Shown here: piece after piece, positions 53,707-62,760 of the stretch
How the letters are laid out: each line of letters starts with the position of its first letter
Position numbering within the stretch: position 1 is the stretch's first letter
NCBI GenBank assembly: GCA_959347425.1
Contig: OY365741.1
Location: 1,388,501-1,452,500 of the forward strand
Origin: an uncultured Amylibacter sp.
GTDB lineage: Bacteria > Pseudomonadota > Alphaproteobacteria > Rhodobacterales > Rhodobacteraceae
DNA: 64,000 nt
Reading direction: 5' to 3'
Position numbers and translations under genes: made by a program
The notes under the pieces: model-generated
What the model saw: the letters and a program-made list of their open reading frames with translations, nothing else
Told to the model about the DNA's origin: nothing
Databases searched by the model: none

Positions 53707-54417
53707 CTATCCGTTTAACCAATCTATCAGGGTTTTATTGACCGCGTCTGGTTGTTCCAAGGTGGGCAAATGTCCGGCATCTTTGATTGAAACATACTGC
53801 GAATTGGGTAATAAATCGTGCATCATCTGGTGGCGTTCGGGCGGGCAGAGCCGATCATCCGCGCCATGCAAAACCAACGCTCGCCCGTTAAACGCACGCA
53901 AAGTATCGCAATAATCACGGCGGTTTTGCAGGGCTTTTGATTGGTTGATAAAAACCTCTGCCCCCAAGGAATTCGCCATCACCATGCATAAATCCAAAAT
54001 GGCGGATTTGCCCGCACCCTTTATATAAAGCGGTTTCATCTCATCACGTATCACGGCTCGGAGCGCACCTTTGCGCACACGCGCAATCTGCCCCACGCGG
54101 CGGTGTTTAATAGCCGCCTCCTCTGCCAAGGGGTTGGTGTCCATAAGTGCCAAATTTTGCACCCGCATCGGCGCAACTCGGGCGATTTCCATCGCGACAA
54201 TCCCACCCATGGACAGCCCGACCAGATTAAAAATCGGCGGGGTATCGCGCAGAATTGCGCTTGCCATTGATTCTATATTATCATGCTCACTTAGGGTCGC
54301 ATCATGGGATATATAATTATTGAGAGCAGCGATTTGCGGGGCGAATAATCGCCAATCGCACATCATCCCCGGAATAAAAATAATGGGCAGGTTGTCATTA
54401 TTTATATCGGTATTCAT
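53707..54417 (-). CDS. Alpha/beta hydrolase
   Basis: 236 residues. IIFIPGMMCDWRLF oxyanion region, nucleophile S69 in GLSMGG, acid D188 (HGADDRLCPP) and H216 (DAGHLPTLEQP) give a full catalytic triad. Such enzymes hydrolyse esters, lactones or C-C bonds. ATGA overlap with the upstream MetE-like gene makes it the last gene of the minus-strand catabolic operon. Confidence 0.87.
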   Translation of the reverse strand: MNTDINNDNLPIIFIPGMMCDWRLFAPQIAALNNYISHDATLSEHDNIESMASAILRDTPPIFNLVGLSMGGIVAMEIARVAPMRVQNLALMDTNPLAEEAAIKHRRVGQIARVRKGALRAVIRDEMKPLYIKGAGKSAILDLCMVMANSLGAEVFINQSKALQNRRDYCDTLRAFNGRALVLHGADDRLCPPERHQMMHDLLPNSQYVSIKDAGHLPTLEQPDAVNKTLIDWLNG

Positions 54418-55559
54418 ACCATAGCCGCGCCGAGGCTGAGGCTTTCCAGCTTAGCATAAGCGATTTCGGGATCAACCGCGCCAAACCCCGCAAAAGTGCC
54501 AAACCCGCAATCAGACCCCGCATAAACCCGCGCCCGCCCGACGATATCAACAAACCGTTCCAGCCTTTGGGCAACCAGCCGAGGATGCTCGATAAAATTG
54601 GTGGTGCTGTCAATCACCCCAGGGATTAAAATCTTATCCTCTGGTATTTCGGCTCTGCGATTGGCAAAAACTTCCCACTCATGCGCGTGGCGCGGGTTGG
54701 AGGTTTCAAACAAAACATAACGCGATTTTGTCCGCATTAACACAGGGAAAACCTTGTCCATATCAATATCACAGCAATGCGGACCCTCATAATTCCCCCA
54801 GCAAATATGAACGCGAACTTGATCTTGCGGGACATCTTTCAGGGCGTAATTCAACGCCTCCACATGCGTGTTTGCCACGGCAATAAATTCTTTATCGGTC
54901 AAATCATTAAACAGCATGTGGCGCGATAACGCCAAATCCGGACAATCCAATTGCAGGTCTAAACCCGCATCCGTAATGGTTTTATACTCGGCCGCCATAG
55001 CCTCTGCCAAAGCCTGTAAATAATCCGTGCGATTGGCATAATAATCATTTTGCAAAAACAGCGAAATCACCCCAGGCGAGGCCGCGTTCATAAAACCACG
55101 ACTTGCCCCGTGCCCAGCCATCGCCGATTTAAGATTGGCAATATCCTTTTCCAATTCACCATTGTTTTTGGGTTTCACCGCGCCAACACATTGCGGGCGG
55201 GTATAGCTGGGCGTGCCACCATCATTCGCCAGCCGTTCCAAAAAGCTGGGGAATAGTTTCAAATCGGCGGGCGCGTTGCGCGGCGAATCCCCATCAAACC
55301 CCGTGTATCTATCCTTTACATAAGTGGCGTAAGAGATTTTGGAAGTCTCCCCATCCGACACAATATCAATCCCCGCGTTGATTTGCCGCTCCACGGTTTT
55401 GCCAACCGCGCGAGTCATTTCTGCATCAAACGCGGTTTGGTCAAAGGCTTTGCCGTGTTCCTTGGCAAAGATAAAATCAACGACAGATTGTTCGCGTGGT
55501 AAAGAACCGACATGGGTTGTTAGGATTTTTTGCGTTTTGTTTTGTGCTTTATTTTCCAT
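54414..55559 (-). CDS. Cobalamin-independent methionine synthase II-like protein
   Basis: 381 residues, matching the C-terminal (catalytic) barrel of MetE without its N-terminal half. Visible: TTHVGSLPR at the N-terminus, IDIVSDGE, VHICWGNYEGPH (zinc His/Cys) and AGSDCGFGTF (zinc Cys). Stand-alone proteins of this type may transfer methyl or other alkyl groups to or from thiols; true methionine synthesis is not established. In this operon a demethylation or alkyl-thiol step is plausible. Confidence 0.82.
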   Translation of the reverse strand: MENKAQNKTQKILTTHVGSLPREQSVVDFIFAKEHGKAFDQTAFDAEMTRAVGKTVERQINAGIDIVSDGETSKISYATYVKDRYTGFDGDSPRNAPADLKLFPSFLERLANDGGTPSYTRPQCVGAVKPKNNGELEKDIANLKSAMAGHGASRGFMNAASPGVISLFLQNDYYANRTDYLQALAEAMAAEYKTITDAGLDLQLDCPDLALSRHMLFNDLTDKEFIAVANTHVEALNYALKDVPQDQVRVHICWGNYEGPHCCDIDMDKVFPVLMRTKSRYVLFETSNPRHAHEWEVFANRRAEIPEDKILIPGVIDSTTNFIEHPRLVAQRLERFVDIVGRARVYAGSDCGFGTFAGFGAVDPEIAYAKLESLSLGAAMV

Positions 55560-55573
55560 TATGTATTGCCTTT

Positions 55574-56266
55574 CTAAACCGTTGTTTTTTTCATTTTATC
55601 CCAAGCCTCCACCAGCTTTTCAAAATTAAAATCAGGGCGGTTGGCGGCGGTAATCACAAACGCTTCCGCATCCTGCATTTTTTTAATCCAGCCATCCAGC
55701 CCGTCCAAAACATCCAAAGGAATGACGCAAGCCCCGTGGCGATCGGCGTGGATAAAATCACCGTCCTTTACCTCCATGCCATGGATATTGACCGCGGTGC
55801 CAACCGCACGGACATGGACGAATTCGTGGGAGGGTCCTACGCACCCGCCGATGACTTGGTAATCCTCTGGGCAGAAGCCAAAATCGCGAATAACACCGTT
55901 TGTGAGAGTGCCACTGATGCCAAAGCCACGATGAATGTTTGTGTTCAATTCCCCCCAAAAGGCGGCGACGGGTTCGGCATCCAAATCCTCTATCACACAT
56001 ACGGCGGGGCGTGCACCCTCAGACATATATTTGTAATAGGCTAGCCGCATCTTTTCATTTTCCTCTGGGGTGCGGGTTGACGGCACAGCCCCCGCGATTT
56101 GCGCGGTACGGGCAAAGCCCAAGGCAACCCGCGGGCTATTATGCAGTGCGACCATTGGTTTGTGGGTAAAGGGAATGCCGCCGCGTTTGCCACGTGCCAG
56201 CTCTATCGCGTTGCAAATGGTGGGTGTGTCGGTTTGCGACAGCAGGGTTAGTAAATCTTTGCGCAT
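55574..56266 (-). CDS. RraA-family aldolase/dimethylmenaquinone methyltransferase-like protein
   Basis: 230 residues, RraA fold. The region HRGFGISGTLTNGVIRDF (near 115-132) contains the G-x-x-x-x-x-x-R-D pattern used for Mg2+/substrate in HMG/CHA aldolases, and D173-like residues follow in HADRHGACVIP. Family members cleave 4-hydroxy-4-methyl-2-oxoglutarate or oxaloacetate. Lies 14 bp from the MetE-like gene, same operon. Confidence 0.82.
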   Translation of the reverse strand: MRKDLLTLLSQTDTPTICNAIELARGKRGGIPFTHKPMVALHNSPRVALGFARTAQIAGAVPSTRTPEENEKMRLAYYKYMSEGARPAVCVIEDLDAEPVAAFWGELNTNIHRGFGISGTLTNGVIRDFGFCPEDYQVIGGCVGPSHEFVHVRAVGTAVNIHGMEVKDGDFIHADRHGACVIPLDVLDGLDGWIKKMQDAEAFVITAANRPDFNFEKLVEAWDKMKKTTV

Positions 56267-56293
56267 GGTATAGTCCTTTTGTTTGCGGTTAGG

Positions 56294-57271
56294 TTATGGA
56301 ATCCAAGTCGCCCCAGGTTTATCATCGGTATTGCGTACGCGATACATCGCGGCCGCGCCACTGACGGCGGGGGTTATTGAATGGGGTAAATTCGGTGGTA
56401 CGGCGCAGGTATCGCCCGCGTTCAAAATGGCCTCGCCATCCTGCCACGCCAGCCGCCAATGACCGTGTAAAGGCATCAATATTTCGTGGCGAGGCGTTTG
56501 ATAGGGCGCGGGGGGAAGACTGGTGCGGCTGATGAAATCAACCTCAAACCCCGGCTTATCACGCAGAGCACCATGGGCGCTGATAACATCGGCGGGTTGG
56601 GTGTTGCTGAGCGCCATTAAATCCCAAAACCGTGCGATATAACGCGGGATGATTTCGCTCGTGGTCGGTTCGGGAATCGCCGCCAATGCGGTATCATCCA
56701 GCACCGCCATCGGTTTAATCCCATCGGGCAGATTTTGCCCAGCAGAGGTATTATACAACCGCCCGTTCGCCCCCAGAATCAGCCCGTGTTCGCGTGCATC
56801 CTCAATCACTTGGGGTGCCCAAACCACGCCACCGCCCGCGTCATCCCCGCCTAAGATAGCCATCAGCATGCCGTAATCCTCTCCGACATTTTCAAAGCCG
56901 CGGAAAATCCCCGTTGGGATATTGAAAATATCGCCCTCGTTCAAAATGACTTCGCCCGCCGTTCCCCAACGTCCCCAGAAAAATCGCCACCGTCCTTTTA
57001 GCACGAAAAACACCTCTGCCGTGCGATGAACATGCAGGGAATTGCGCACTTTCGGCGGTTGCCCTGCCGCGCCAATGTTAAAGCCCGGGGTTTCCTTTAT
57101 ATGAACGTGTTGATCGGGGCTTTCCGATACTCCCGCGCCGATAATGGTGAAGTTTTCTTTTTCATCACTGCCCGGAGTGTGCGCATCGATAAACGCGGTT
57201 TTGCATGGTTTCATGTCGCCATAACGAACAATCCGTGCGTCCATTTGGTCTGGTGTTATTTGGGTGGTCAT
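56294..57271 (-). CDS. Bicupin (double cupin-domain) protein
   Basis: 325 residues with two cupin barrels. The first carries LHVHRTAEVFFVLKGRW plus GDIFNIPTGIFRGFENVG (near 78-130). The second has RHEILMPLHGHWRLAW and GDTCAVPPNLPHSITP (about 258-305). Only the first retains an H-x-H metal pair clearly. Such bicupins may be dioxygenases or isomerases. Start overlaps the stop of the next upstream SnoaL-like gene (ATGA). Confidence 0.82.
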   Translation of the reverse strand: MTTQITPDQMDARIVRYGDMKPCKTAFIDAHTPGSDEKENFTIIGAGVSESPDQHVHIKETPGFNIGAAGQPPKVRNSLHVHRTAEVFFVLKGRWRFFWGRWGTAGEVILNEGDIFNIPTGIFRGFENVGEDYGMLMAILGGDDAGGGVVWAPQVIEDAREHGLILGANGRLYNTSAGQNLPDGIKPMAVLDDTALAAIPEPTTSEIIPRYIARFWDLMALSNTQPADVISAHGALRDKPGFEVDFISRTSLPPAPYQTPRHEILMPLHGHWRLAWQDGEAILNAGDTCAVPPNLPHSITPAVSGAAAMYRVRNTDDKPGATWIP

Positions 57272-58254
57272 CCGTGGTCTCCTGTATGGTTTAAGATTTG
57301 TTGCCAGATTGCGACTTCATCAATCAAGGTGAATTCGCGTCTGATGGTTGGTTTGTTTGCTCCGAAGTTTGCCCCAAAGGGTCCGAATTCTGCGTGGGTC
57401 ATGCCCATGATATGAACCCTTGCGCCCGTGGGTTTGCCAAAGCCCCCCGTGCCGTCATGTTTTCCATCCAAAGACCAGCGCAAGGCCGCACGGGGTGGCA
57501 TCATTGCATCCGCCCGCCCGATACAATGATGAATGGTAAAGGTCGCACTGGGAAAGCTGGCTCGTAAATTCAGCCAGAAATCGCGCACATCGCCCGTGCC
57601 ATGTCCATCCATCCCGCCCGCATAAAACACCTGCGCGGCACGGTCAAAGTTTTGCGTGATAGCGGGTTCATCGCCGTCCATGATTTTAATCAAAACCTCT
57701 GCCATCCGCGCCCCCCATTCGTTATCATTGCCCTTTCCTGTATAGGGTCCAGCCGTATCAATCTGGGGAGTATAGGGCGCGGGGTTCGGGTTTTTCTGGG
57801 CAAAATCACGCGGAGTCCAACCCATCTGGCGAACAATCGCGCCTTGGTCGCGAATCAGCCATTCGTCGTTAATCTGGTTGTTAATCGCGTGGCAATCGGC
57901 AATCACGCGATAGCCCAATTTCACACCACTCGCCTTGCCATAAATCCCATCTGTGGCGTGGGTTGCGGTGGAAAATATCCTATGCGAGGATAGCATGCCG
58001 TCGTGCGGGTCGCCCGACCAAATCACATCCTCACCCAATAACTGGCGGTCTGGAAATTCTGCCAGCGTCGCCTGTGTGGCGGTGATAACGGTTTGGTTGC
58101 CCTTGGTAATGCCACTGGGACTGCGCACCAATATATCGGGGCTGTAATAATGGTTTAGAGTATCAACCCCACGCTCCTCCCATATCTCGTGCGTGATGCC
58201 CAAAATATAATCGGGGAAGGTTTTAAATTTCGTATCAAAGCCGTGCATAGTCAT
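57268..58254 (-). CDS. Double SnoaL-like (NTF2-fold) protein
   Basis: 328 residues, two NTF2/SnoaL-like halves. The first has WEERGVDTLNHYYSPDILVRSPSG, seen around residues 26-49. The second has a PSATFTIHHCIGRADAMMPPRAALRW region near 240. Members are cyclases, isomerases or hydratases acting on ring or polyketide-like substrates. ATGA overlap with the upstream paralogue-like gene suggests they act together, possibly as a heteromer. Confidence 0.72.
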   Translation of the reverse strand: MTMHGFDTKFKTFPDYILGITHEIWEERGVDTLNHYYSPDILVRSPSGITKGNQTVITATQATLAEFPDRQLLGEDVIWSGDPHDGMLSSHRIFSTATHATDGIYGKASGVKLGYRVIADCHAINNQINDEWLIRDQGAIVRQMGWTPRDFAQKNPNPAPYTPQIDTAGPYTGKGNDNEWGARMAEVLIKIMDGDEPAITQNFDRAAQVFYAGGMDGHGTGDVRDFWLNLRASFPSATFTIHHCIGRADAMMPPRAALRWSLDGKHDGTGGFGKPTGARVHIMGMTHAEFGPFGANFGANKPTIRREFTLIDEVAIWQQILNHTGDHG

Positions 58255-59303
58255 GTGTAATCCCTTTTAATATCAATCGCGCCCATTGCCCTTGCCTTGT
58301 TAAACTCCCCTAGGCGGGCAAAAACATCCACGCCAATTTGACGATAAATATCCAATAAGTCAATCAAAACCCAGTTTTCACGGATTAACCCTGCTTCCAA
58401 TCGCCAGAAATCAAGGCTACATAGGGTAATTGTTTTATCCAAAGGCGGCAATCCCAGCCAGCCATCGCATTGCAAAGTTTGCATCATATTCGGCCAGCCT
58501 GTGACGGCGGCGTAATTGCCCTCGGCAAAGAAATGATGATTCGTGTGTCCCAATTTTTGCCCTCTATCGGGCATAGCCCGCAGGAACGGAATTTGATGCC
58601 AATGACGAAACCCAGCCATACCACGCCCCGTGCCAATACCAGAAGGACCATACCAATTCATCTTTGGATGCCAAAATCGGGGTAATTCCATAGCGGTTGG
58701 GGGTTGCACGGGGTGAAGGCTCATAGCCTTCAGCATATCAATAATATGTTGCCGTGTCGCAATCGCCTGTGCATCAGTGCCGTTTATTGCCAAACCATCT
58801 TGGGTTGCGGGGGCAGGGACATGCCATTCGCGCCCCAAGGACGGCGATAAAGGCCAAGCCCGCGCTTGCATCATAACCTCTGGTATATCCCAAATCCCTT
58901 GGAATTCTGCCACTCGCCCGTCTTTAATACGATAAAACTCGGCAAATCGCATGTGGGCAATATGCCCCGTTGGTGGAATATTCAGCCAAGGCGCGATAAA
59001 GGTACCGCTATAATAACCCGCGCAGCCAATCCACTCTGCCCCGTCCTCATCCGCGCCCGCCATGATAATAGTATCACGGCGTTCCAAATCTGGCCAAGCT
59101 TTGGCTAATGGCGCAAGGGTCGCGTCATAAAAACTGCCCGCATCGGTGAATTCGCCAAACGGATGACACATGCGATATTGCGCATCCCCGGCGATTTTTA
59201 TTAACGCATCCCGTGCGTTCGTTCCATCCAAATCATACAACGCGGTTTGATAAGGTTTCAGCAGGTTTTTTAAATTCTGCCAGTTTTCATTTATACCGTC
59301 CAT
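58251..59303 (-). CDS. Double SnoaL-like (NTF2-fold) protein
   Basis: 350 residues. NTF2-like signatures include FYDATLAPLAKAWPDLERRD, FAEFYRIKDGRVAEFQGIWD (about 125-144) and LDFWRLEAGLIRENWVLID (about 300-318), one in each half. Size and layout parallel the neighbouring 328-residue protein. Directly abuts the HisD-like gene. Confidence 0.72.
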   Translation of the reverse strand: MDGINENWQNLKNLLKPYQTALYDLDGTNARDALIKIAGDAQYRMCHPFGEFTDAGSFYDATLAPLAKAWPDLERRDTIIMAGADEDGAEWIGCAGYYSGTFIAPWLNIPPTGHIAHMRFAEFYRIKDGRVAEFQGIWDIPEVMMQARAWPLSPSLGREWHVPAPATQDGLAINGTDAQAIATRQHIIDMLKAMSLHPVQPPTAMELPRFWHPKMNWYGPSGIGTGRGMAGFRHWHQIPFLRAMPDRGQKLGHTNHHFFAEGNYAAVTGWPNMMQTLQCDGWLGLPPLDKTITLCSLDFWRLEAGLIRENWVLIDLLDIYRQIGVDVFARLGEFNKARAMGAIDIKRDYT

Positions 59304-60614
59304 TTATTTTGCTCCTTTTCCGTAAGGTATATTCTGCCCACCATAACGGCGCAGGCGGATATTACATTGTTCGGCGTGTCCTACAAAACCCTCTAACAAA
59401 CATAACCGAGAGCCATATTCACCGATTTTCACGGCGGCTTCGTCTGTTAGGATTTTTTGATAACTATGGGTTTTAAGGAATTTCCCAACCCAGAGCCCGC
59501 CCGTATAACGCCCCGCCTTTTGCGTGGGTAGGGTGTGGTTTGTGCCGATAATTTTATCACCATTGGCGACATTGGTTCGCGCCCCCAAAAACAGTGCACC
59601 ATAGCTCTGCATATTTTGTAAAAACCAATCATCGCGGTCGGTCATGACTTGAACATGCTCGGATGCTATGTGGTTTGCTTGGGTCAAAAGCTCTTCGTAA
59701 GTATCGCATAAAATCACCTCGCCATAATCGCGCCAAGAGGCACCAGCCGTATCCGCGGTCGGCAGGATTTTTAATAAACGGTCAATCTCACGCATGGTAT
59801 CCTCCGCTAATTTACGCGAAGTCGTCAGCAAAATCGCGGGGGAATTATAGCCGTGTTCGGCCTGTCCCAATAAATCGGTCGCGCATAATTCCCCATCCAC
59901 GGTATCGTCTGCGATTATCAAAGTCTCTGTCGGCCCCGCGAATAAATCAATCCCAACCCGCCCGTAAAGCTGGCGTTTAGCCTCTGCCACGAAGGCGTTG
60001 CCCGGCCCCACCAGCATATCCACCGCTTTAATGGTTTCTGTGCCAAGTGCCATTGCGCCGATGGCTTGAATCCCGCCCAGAACGTAAATCTCGTGCGCCC
60101 CGCCAAGGTGCATGGCGGCAATCACGGCGGGGTTTGGCGAGCCGTTAAACGGCGGGGTTGCGGCGGCAATACGCGGAACGCCCGCAACATCGGCGGTCGC
60201 CACGGACATATGTGCGCTGGCAACCATCGGGAATTTCCCGCCTGGCACATAACAGCCGACCGAGGCAACGGGGATGGTTTTATGCCCCAGAATAACCCCA
60301 GGCATGGTTTCAATTTCTATATCCGTGATGGTGCTACGTTGCGCCTTGGCGAAATTGCGCACTTGGGTTTGGGCAAAGCGAATATCGTCCATATCGCGGG
60401 TGCTGACTTTGTTTATTAACGCGGTGATTTCGCTGGATGATAGCAGATGCGATTTTGGCGTGTAATTATCGAATTTCTGCGATAATTCGCGCACGGCAGA
60501 GTCGCCGTTTGCCTCAATCTGCGCCAGAGTCTGTTCCACGATTGCGCGGGTTTTCGCATCATCTTGGGTGCGGGTTTGCTGTGGCTTTGCTGTTTTTAAA
60601 TGTTTGATTGTCAT
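59304..60614 (-). CDS. HisD-family alcohol dehydrogenase (sulfopropanediol dehydrogenase-like)
   Basis: 436 residues, histidinol dehydrogenase family: NAD- and Zn-dependent double or single oxidation of a primary or secondary alcohol. [35 protein letters not shown], zinc-region [16 protein letters not shown] and GTNHTLPT are conserved. There are no his genes nearby, and the ABC genes plus catabolic enzymes suggest a non-histidine role. HpsN, the (R)-dihydroxypropanesulfonate dehydrogenase of roseobacters, is a family example, but no sulfite-releasing enzyme is seen here. Confidence 0.85.
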   Translation of the reverse strand: MTIKHLKTAKPQQTRTQDDAKTRAIVEQTLAQIEANGDSAVRELSQKFDNYTPKSHLLSSSEITALINKVSTRDMDDIRFAQTQVRNFAKAQRSTITDIEIETMPGVILGHKTIPVASVGCYVPGGKFPMVASAHMSVATADVAGVPRIAAATPPFNGSPNPAVIAAMHLGGAHEIYVLGGIQAIGAMALGTETIKAVDMLVGPGNAFVAEAKRQLYGRVGIDLFAGPTETLIIADDTVDGELCATDLLGQAEHGYNSPAILLTTSRKLAEDTMREIDRLLKILPTADTAGASWRDYGEVILCDTYEELLTQANHIASEHVQVMTDRDDWFLQNMQSYGALFLGARTNVANGDKIIGTNHTLPTQKAGRYTGGLWVGKFLKTHSYQKILTDEAAVKIGEYGSRLCLLEGFVGHAEQCNIRLRRYGGQNIPYGKGAK

Positions 60615-60655
60615 TTTTTTGCTCCAATGCTTTCTATTTTAATATCTTTCATAAT

Positions 60656-61537
60656 CTAGCCCTTCACCGCGCCAGCCGTCAAACCACTGACGATTTGTCT
60701 TTGAAAAAACAACACCATAATAAACAACGGGGCAGTCGCCGACACAACCGCCGCCACGGCAAACATAACATTGCCTTTGGTTTGGGTCGTTCCCAAAAAG
60801 CTGGCAATCTTTGGCACCATCGTTTGATTCTCCCCCGACAGCAACAACGCCGTCACAGCAAAATCATTATACGCTAATAAAAAGGAAAACAACCCCGTGG
60901 TAATCACTCCAGGCCACATGACAGGAATAATCACCAGCCGAAACGCTTGGAAACGGGTGCAACCATCCACCATCGCGCTCTCGTCCAGATCTTGGGGGAT
61001 ATTGCGAAAGAAAGAGGTCAGCATCCACAAAGTAAAAGGCTGATTAATCGCCACTAAAACAACGATAGTGGTAAATAAATGCCCCCATAAATTCCACTGA
61101 TAAAACGGCAAAAGATAGCCAGAAACCAAAGTAATAGGCGGCATCGCCCTAAAAATAAGTGCGATAATCAACAGCCAAAAAGCATAGCGATAGGTACTAC
61201 GCGACAGGGCGTATGCGGCCAGTGTGCCAAAGGTCAGCGAAATCATCACAACACAAACAACAACTATTATCGTGTTTAACGCGGCACGCCAGAATTCCTG
61301 CGCCACCCACGCCCCGACATAGGCATCGGGGGTGAAACGCCCGCCAGTCTCTGCCAGCGTACGCACCCCGCTTATCGCGTAATTCCAGTTTGCTTTGGAA
61401 AAGAAATCGCCCTCCACTTTGAACGACCCCCAAACCGTCCAAACGAACGGAAACGCGGCAAGGGTCAGCCAGACCACCAGAAAAAAACCAATCATCAGTA
61501 TCCAAAATTTAGAGGGTTTGGTGGTCAAATCACTCAT
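60656..61537 (-). CDS. ABC transporter permease, MalG type
   Basis: 293 residues, six predicted helices. EAA loop LDESAMVDGCTRFQAFRLV near residue 190, ending VSGLTAGAVKG. Pairs with the MalF-type gene 3 bp upstream. Confidence 0.9.
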   Translation of the reverse strand: MSDLTTKPSKFWILMIGFFLVVWLTLAAFPFVWTVWGSFKVEGDFFSKANWNYAISGVRTLAETGGRFTPDAYVGAWVAQEFWRAALNTIIVVVCVVMISLTFGTLAAYALSRSTYRYAFWLLIIALIFRAMPPITLVSGYLLPFYQWNLWGHLFTTIVVLVAINQPFTLWMLTSFFRNIPQDLDESAMVDGCTRFQAFRLVIIPVMWPGVITTGLFSFLLAYNDFAVTALLLSGENQTMVPKIASFLGTTQTKGNVMFAVAAVVSATAPLFIMVLFFQRQIVSGLTAGAVKG

Positions 61538-61540
61538 ATC

Positions 61541-62563
61541 TTATGCCTTTCCAAATTGGCGATAGGTGCGTACTAACACGGGCGATAGCAAAATAATCAC
61601 GCCAAGGATTGTTAAAACAGAGGTGGCAGCGGCCGAGGATAATAGGCGGGTTTCACCGCCCAAATCGCTAAAGATAAAATACGATAGGGATTGCGCGTGT
61701 GCCTCTGCATTAAAGCTGACAATCGGTTCAAACACGCGGAAATTATCCATGATTTTTATCAATACCATAAAAGTCGTCAAAGGCAGTAAATGTGGCAAAA
61801 CCACAAACCGCAACCTTTGCCACGCATTCGCCCCGTCAATCAGCGAGGATTCGACAACATCCTTTGGCACGGTTTGCAACCCCGCGTAATAAACGACAAA
61901 GGCAAAGGGCGCAGTGCTCCAAATCCCATAAACCATCAGCATCAGCCAAGTCAGCGGGGTAGAGGCCTTCATGGATAACGTAGGGTCGCCCACGATATAT
62001 TGGATGAAACTGCCGATAATCCCGCGTGAATCAATCATCCAAAACAGGATTAACGCGCCGATAAGCGGGGTTACAATCATCGGCAAAAGTGAGGCAAAGA
62101 TGACCAGCCCGCGCAAAATACGCGGAATGGAATTGACGGCTAGGGCAATGCACAGCCCGAAAATCAACGCAAACGGCGTAACGATAAAGGTATAAGACAA
62201 GGTAAAAGCCAATGCGCCATAAAATGGCAGGTTCAAAAGGTTTGAGGCGAAGTGGTGCAAGGTGCGCGATTCGCGCCACAGGGTTGCGATTTCGCTGGTC
62301 GCCAGATGGCCGCGATTGGTATAAACCTCGGTTCCTGAAAACTGCCCCAAGGGGCGGCTCTTGCGCAATTCGCGCATCGCGTCTTGGTCGACTGTGGTTT
62401 CTATCGTACAGCCAAAGGGACCGCAATTTTCAACCTCTATAATAATTTGCTCGTGGTCGGTGAAAACCGATTGAATCACGACAGACACAATCGGCGCGGC
62501 AATAAACAAAACCATCGCCATAACGGTCGGCAGGGTGAACCAGAAAAAACTGCGGTGTTTCAT
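61541..62563 (-). CDS. ABC transporter permease, MalF type
   Basis: 340 residues. First helix (about 8-30) followed by an unusually large periplasmic loop of about 90 residues containing a short Cys pair (CGPFGC), then five helices. EAA loop VESSLIDGANAWQRLRFVVLP near residue 230. Works with the MalG-type partner and the binding protein at 62761. The ATPase is missing from the cluster. Confidence 0.9.
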   Translation of the reverse strand: MKHRSFFWFTLPTVMAMVLFIAAPIVSVVIQSVFTDHEQIIIEVENCGPFGCTIETTVDQDAMRELRKSRPLGQFSGTEVYTNRGHLATSEIATLWRESRTLHHFASNLLNLPFYGALAFTLSYTFIVTPFALIFGLCIALAVNSIPRILRGLVIFASLLPMIVTPLIGALILFWMIDSRGIIGSFIQYIVGDPTLSMKASTPLTWLMLMVYGIWSTAPFAFVVYYAGLQTVPKDVVESSLIDGANAWQRLRFVVLPHLLPLTTFMVLIKIMDNFRVFEPIVSFNAEAHAQSLSYFIFSDLGGETRLLSSAAATSVLTILGVIILLSPVLVRTYRQFGKA

Positions 62564-62619
62564 GGGGGTGTCTTTTGGGTTGTTGGGTTAGTATAAAGCG
62601 GTTAAGAGTGTGAGGGGGT

Positions 62620-62729
62620 GGCGGCGGTGGGCGGGGGGCTCTCTTACGCGAAGCGTAAGAGAGCCCCCCGCCCACCGCCGCCCGTGGCGACTTCCCGAAG
62701 GGATGGCGCAGACCCGAAGGGCCACTCCC
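62620..62729 (+). repeat. Structured interspersed repeat, copy 3, with a 30-bp perfect palindrome
   Basis: 62620-62649 and 62653-62682 are exact inverted repeats of 30 bp with a GAA loop. The conserved block follows: GTGGCGAC, hairpin TCCC-GAA-GGGA (62693-62703), then GATGGCGCAGACCCGAAGGG. It lies between the binding-protein stop (minus strand) and the MalF-type start, where it could act as a strong mRNA-stabilising or partial termination hairpin. Confidence 0.8.
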
Positions 62730-62760
62730 CGTCTACACCAGTGCGAAGCATTTTTAAAAC

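Noticed and set aside
59304..60614. Histidine biosynthesis hisD
   Set aside because: Family membership is clear, but the neighbours are importer and catabolic genes, so the biosynthetic assignment is not supported.
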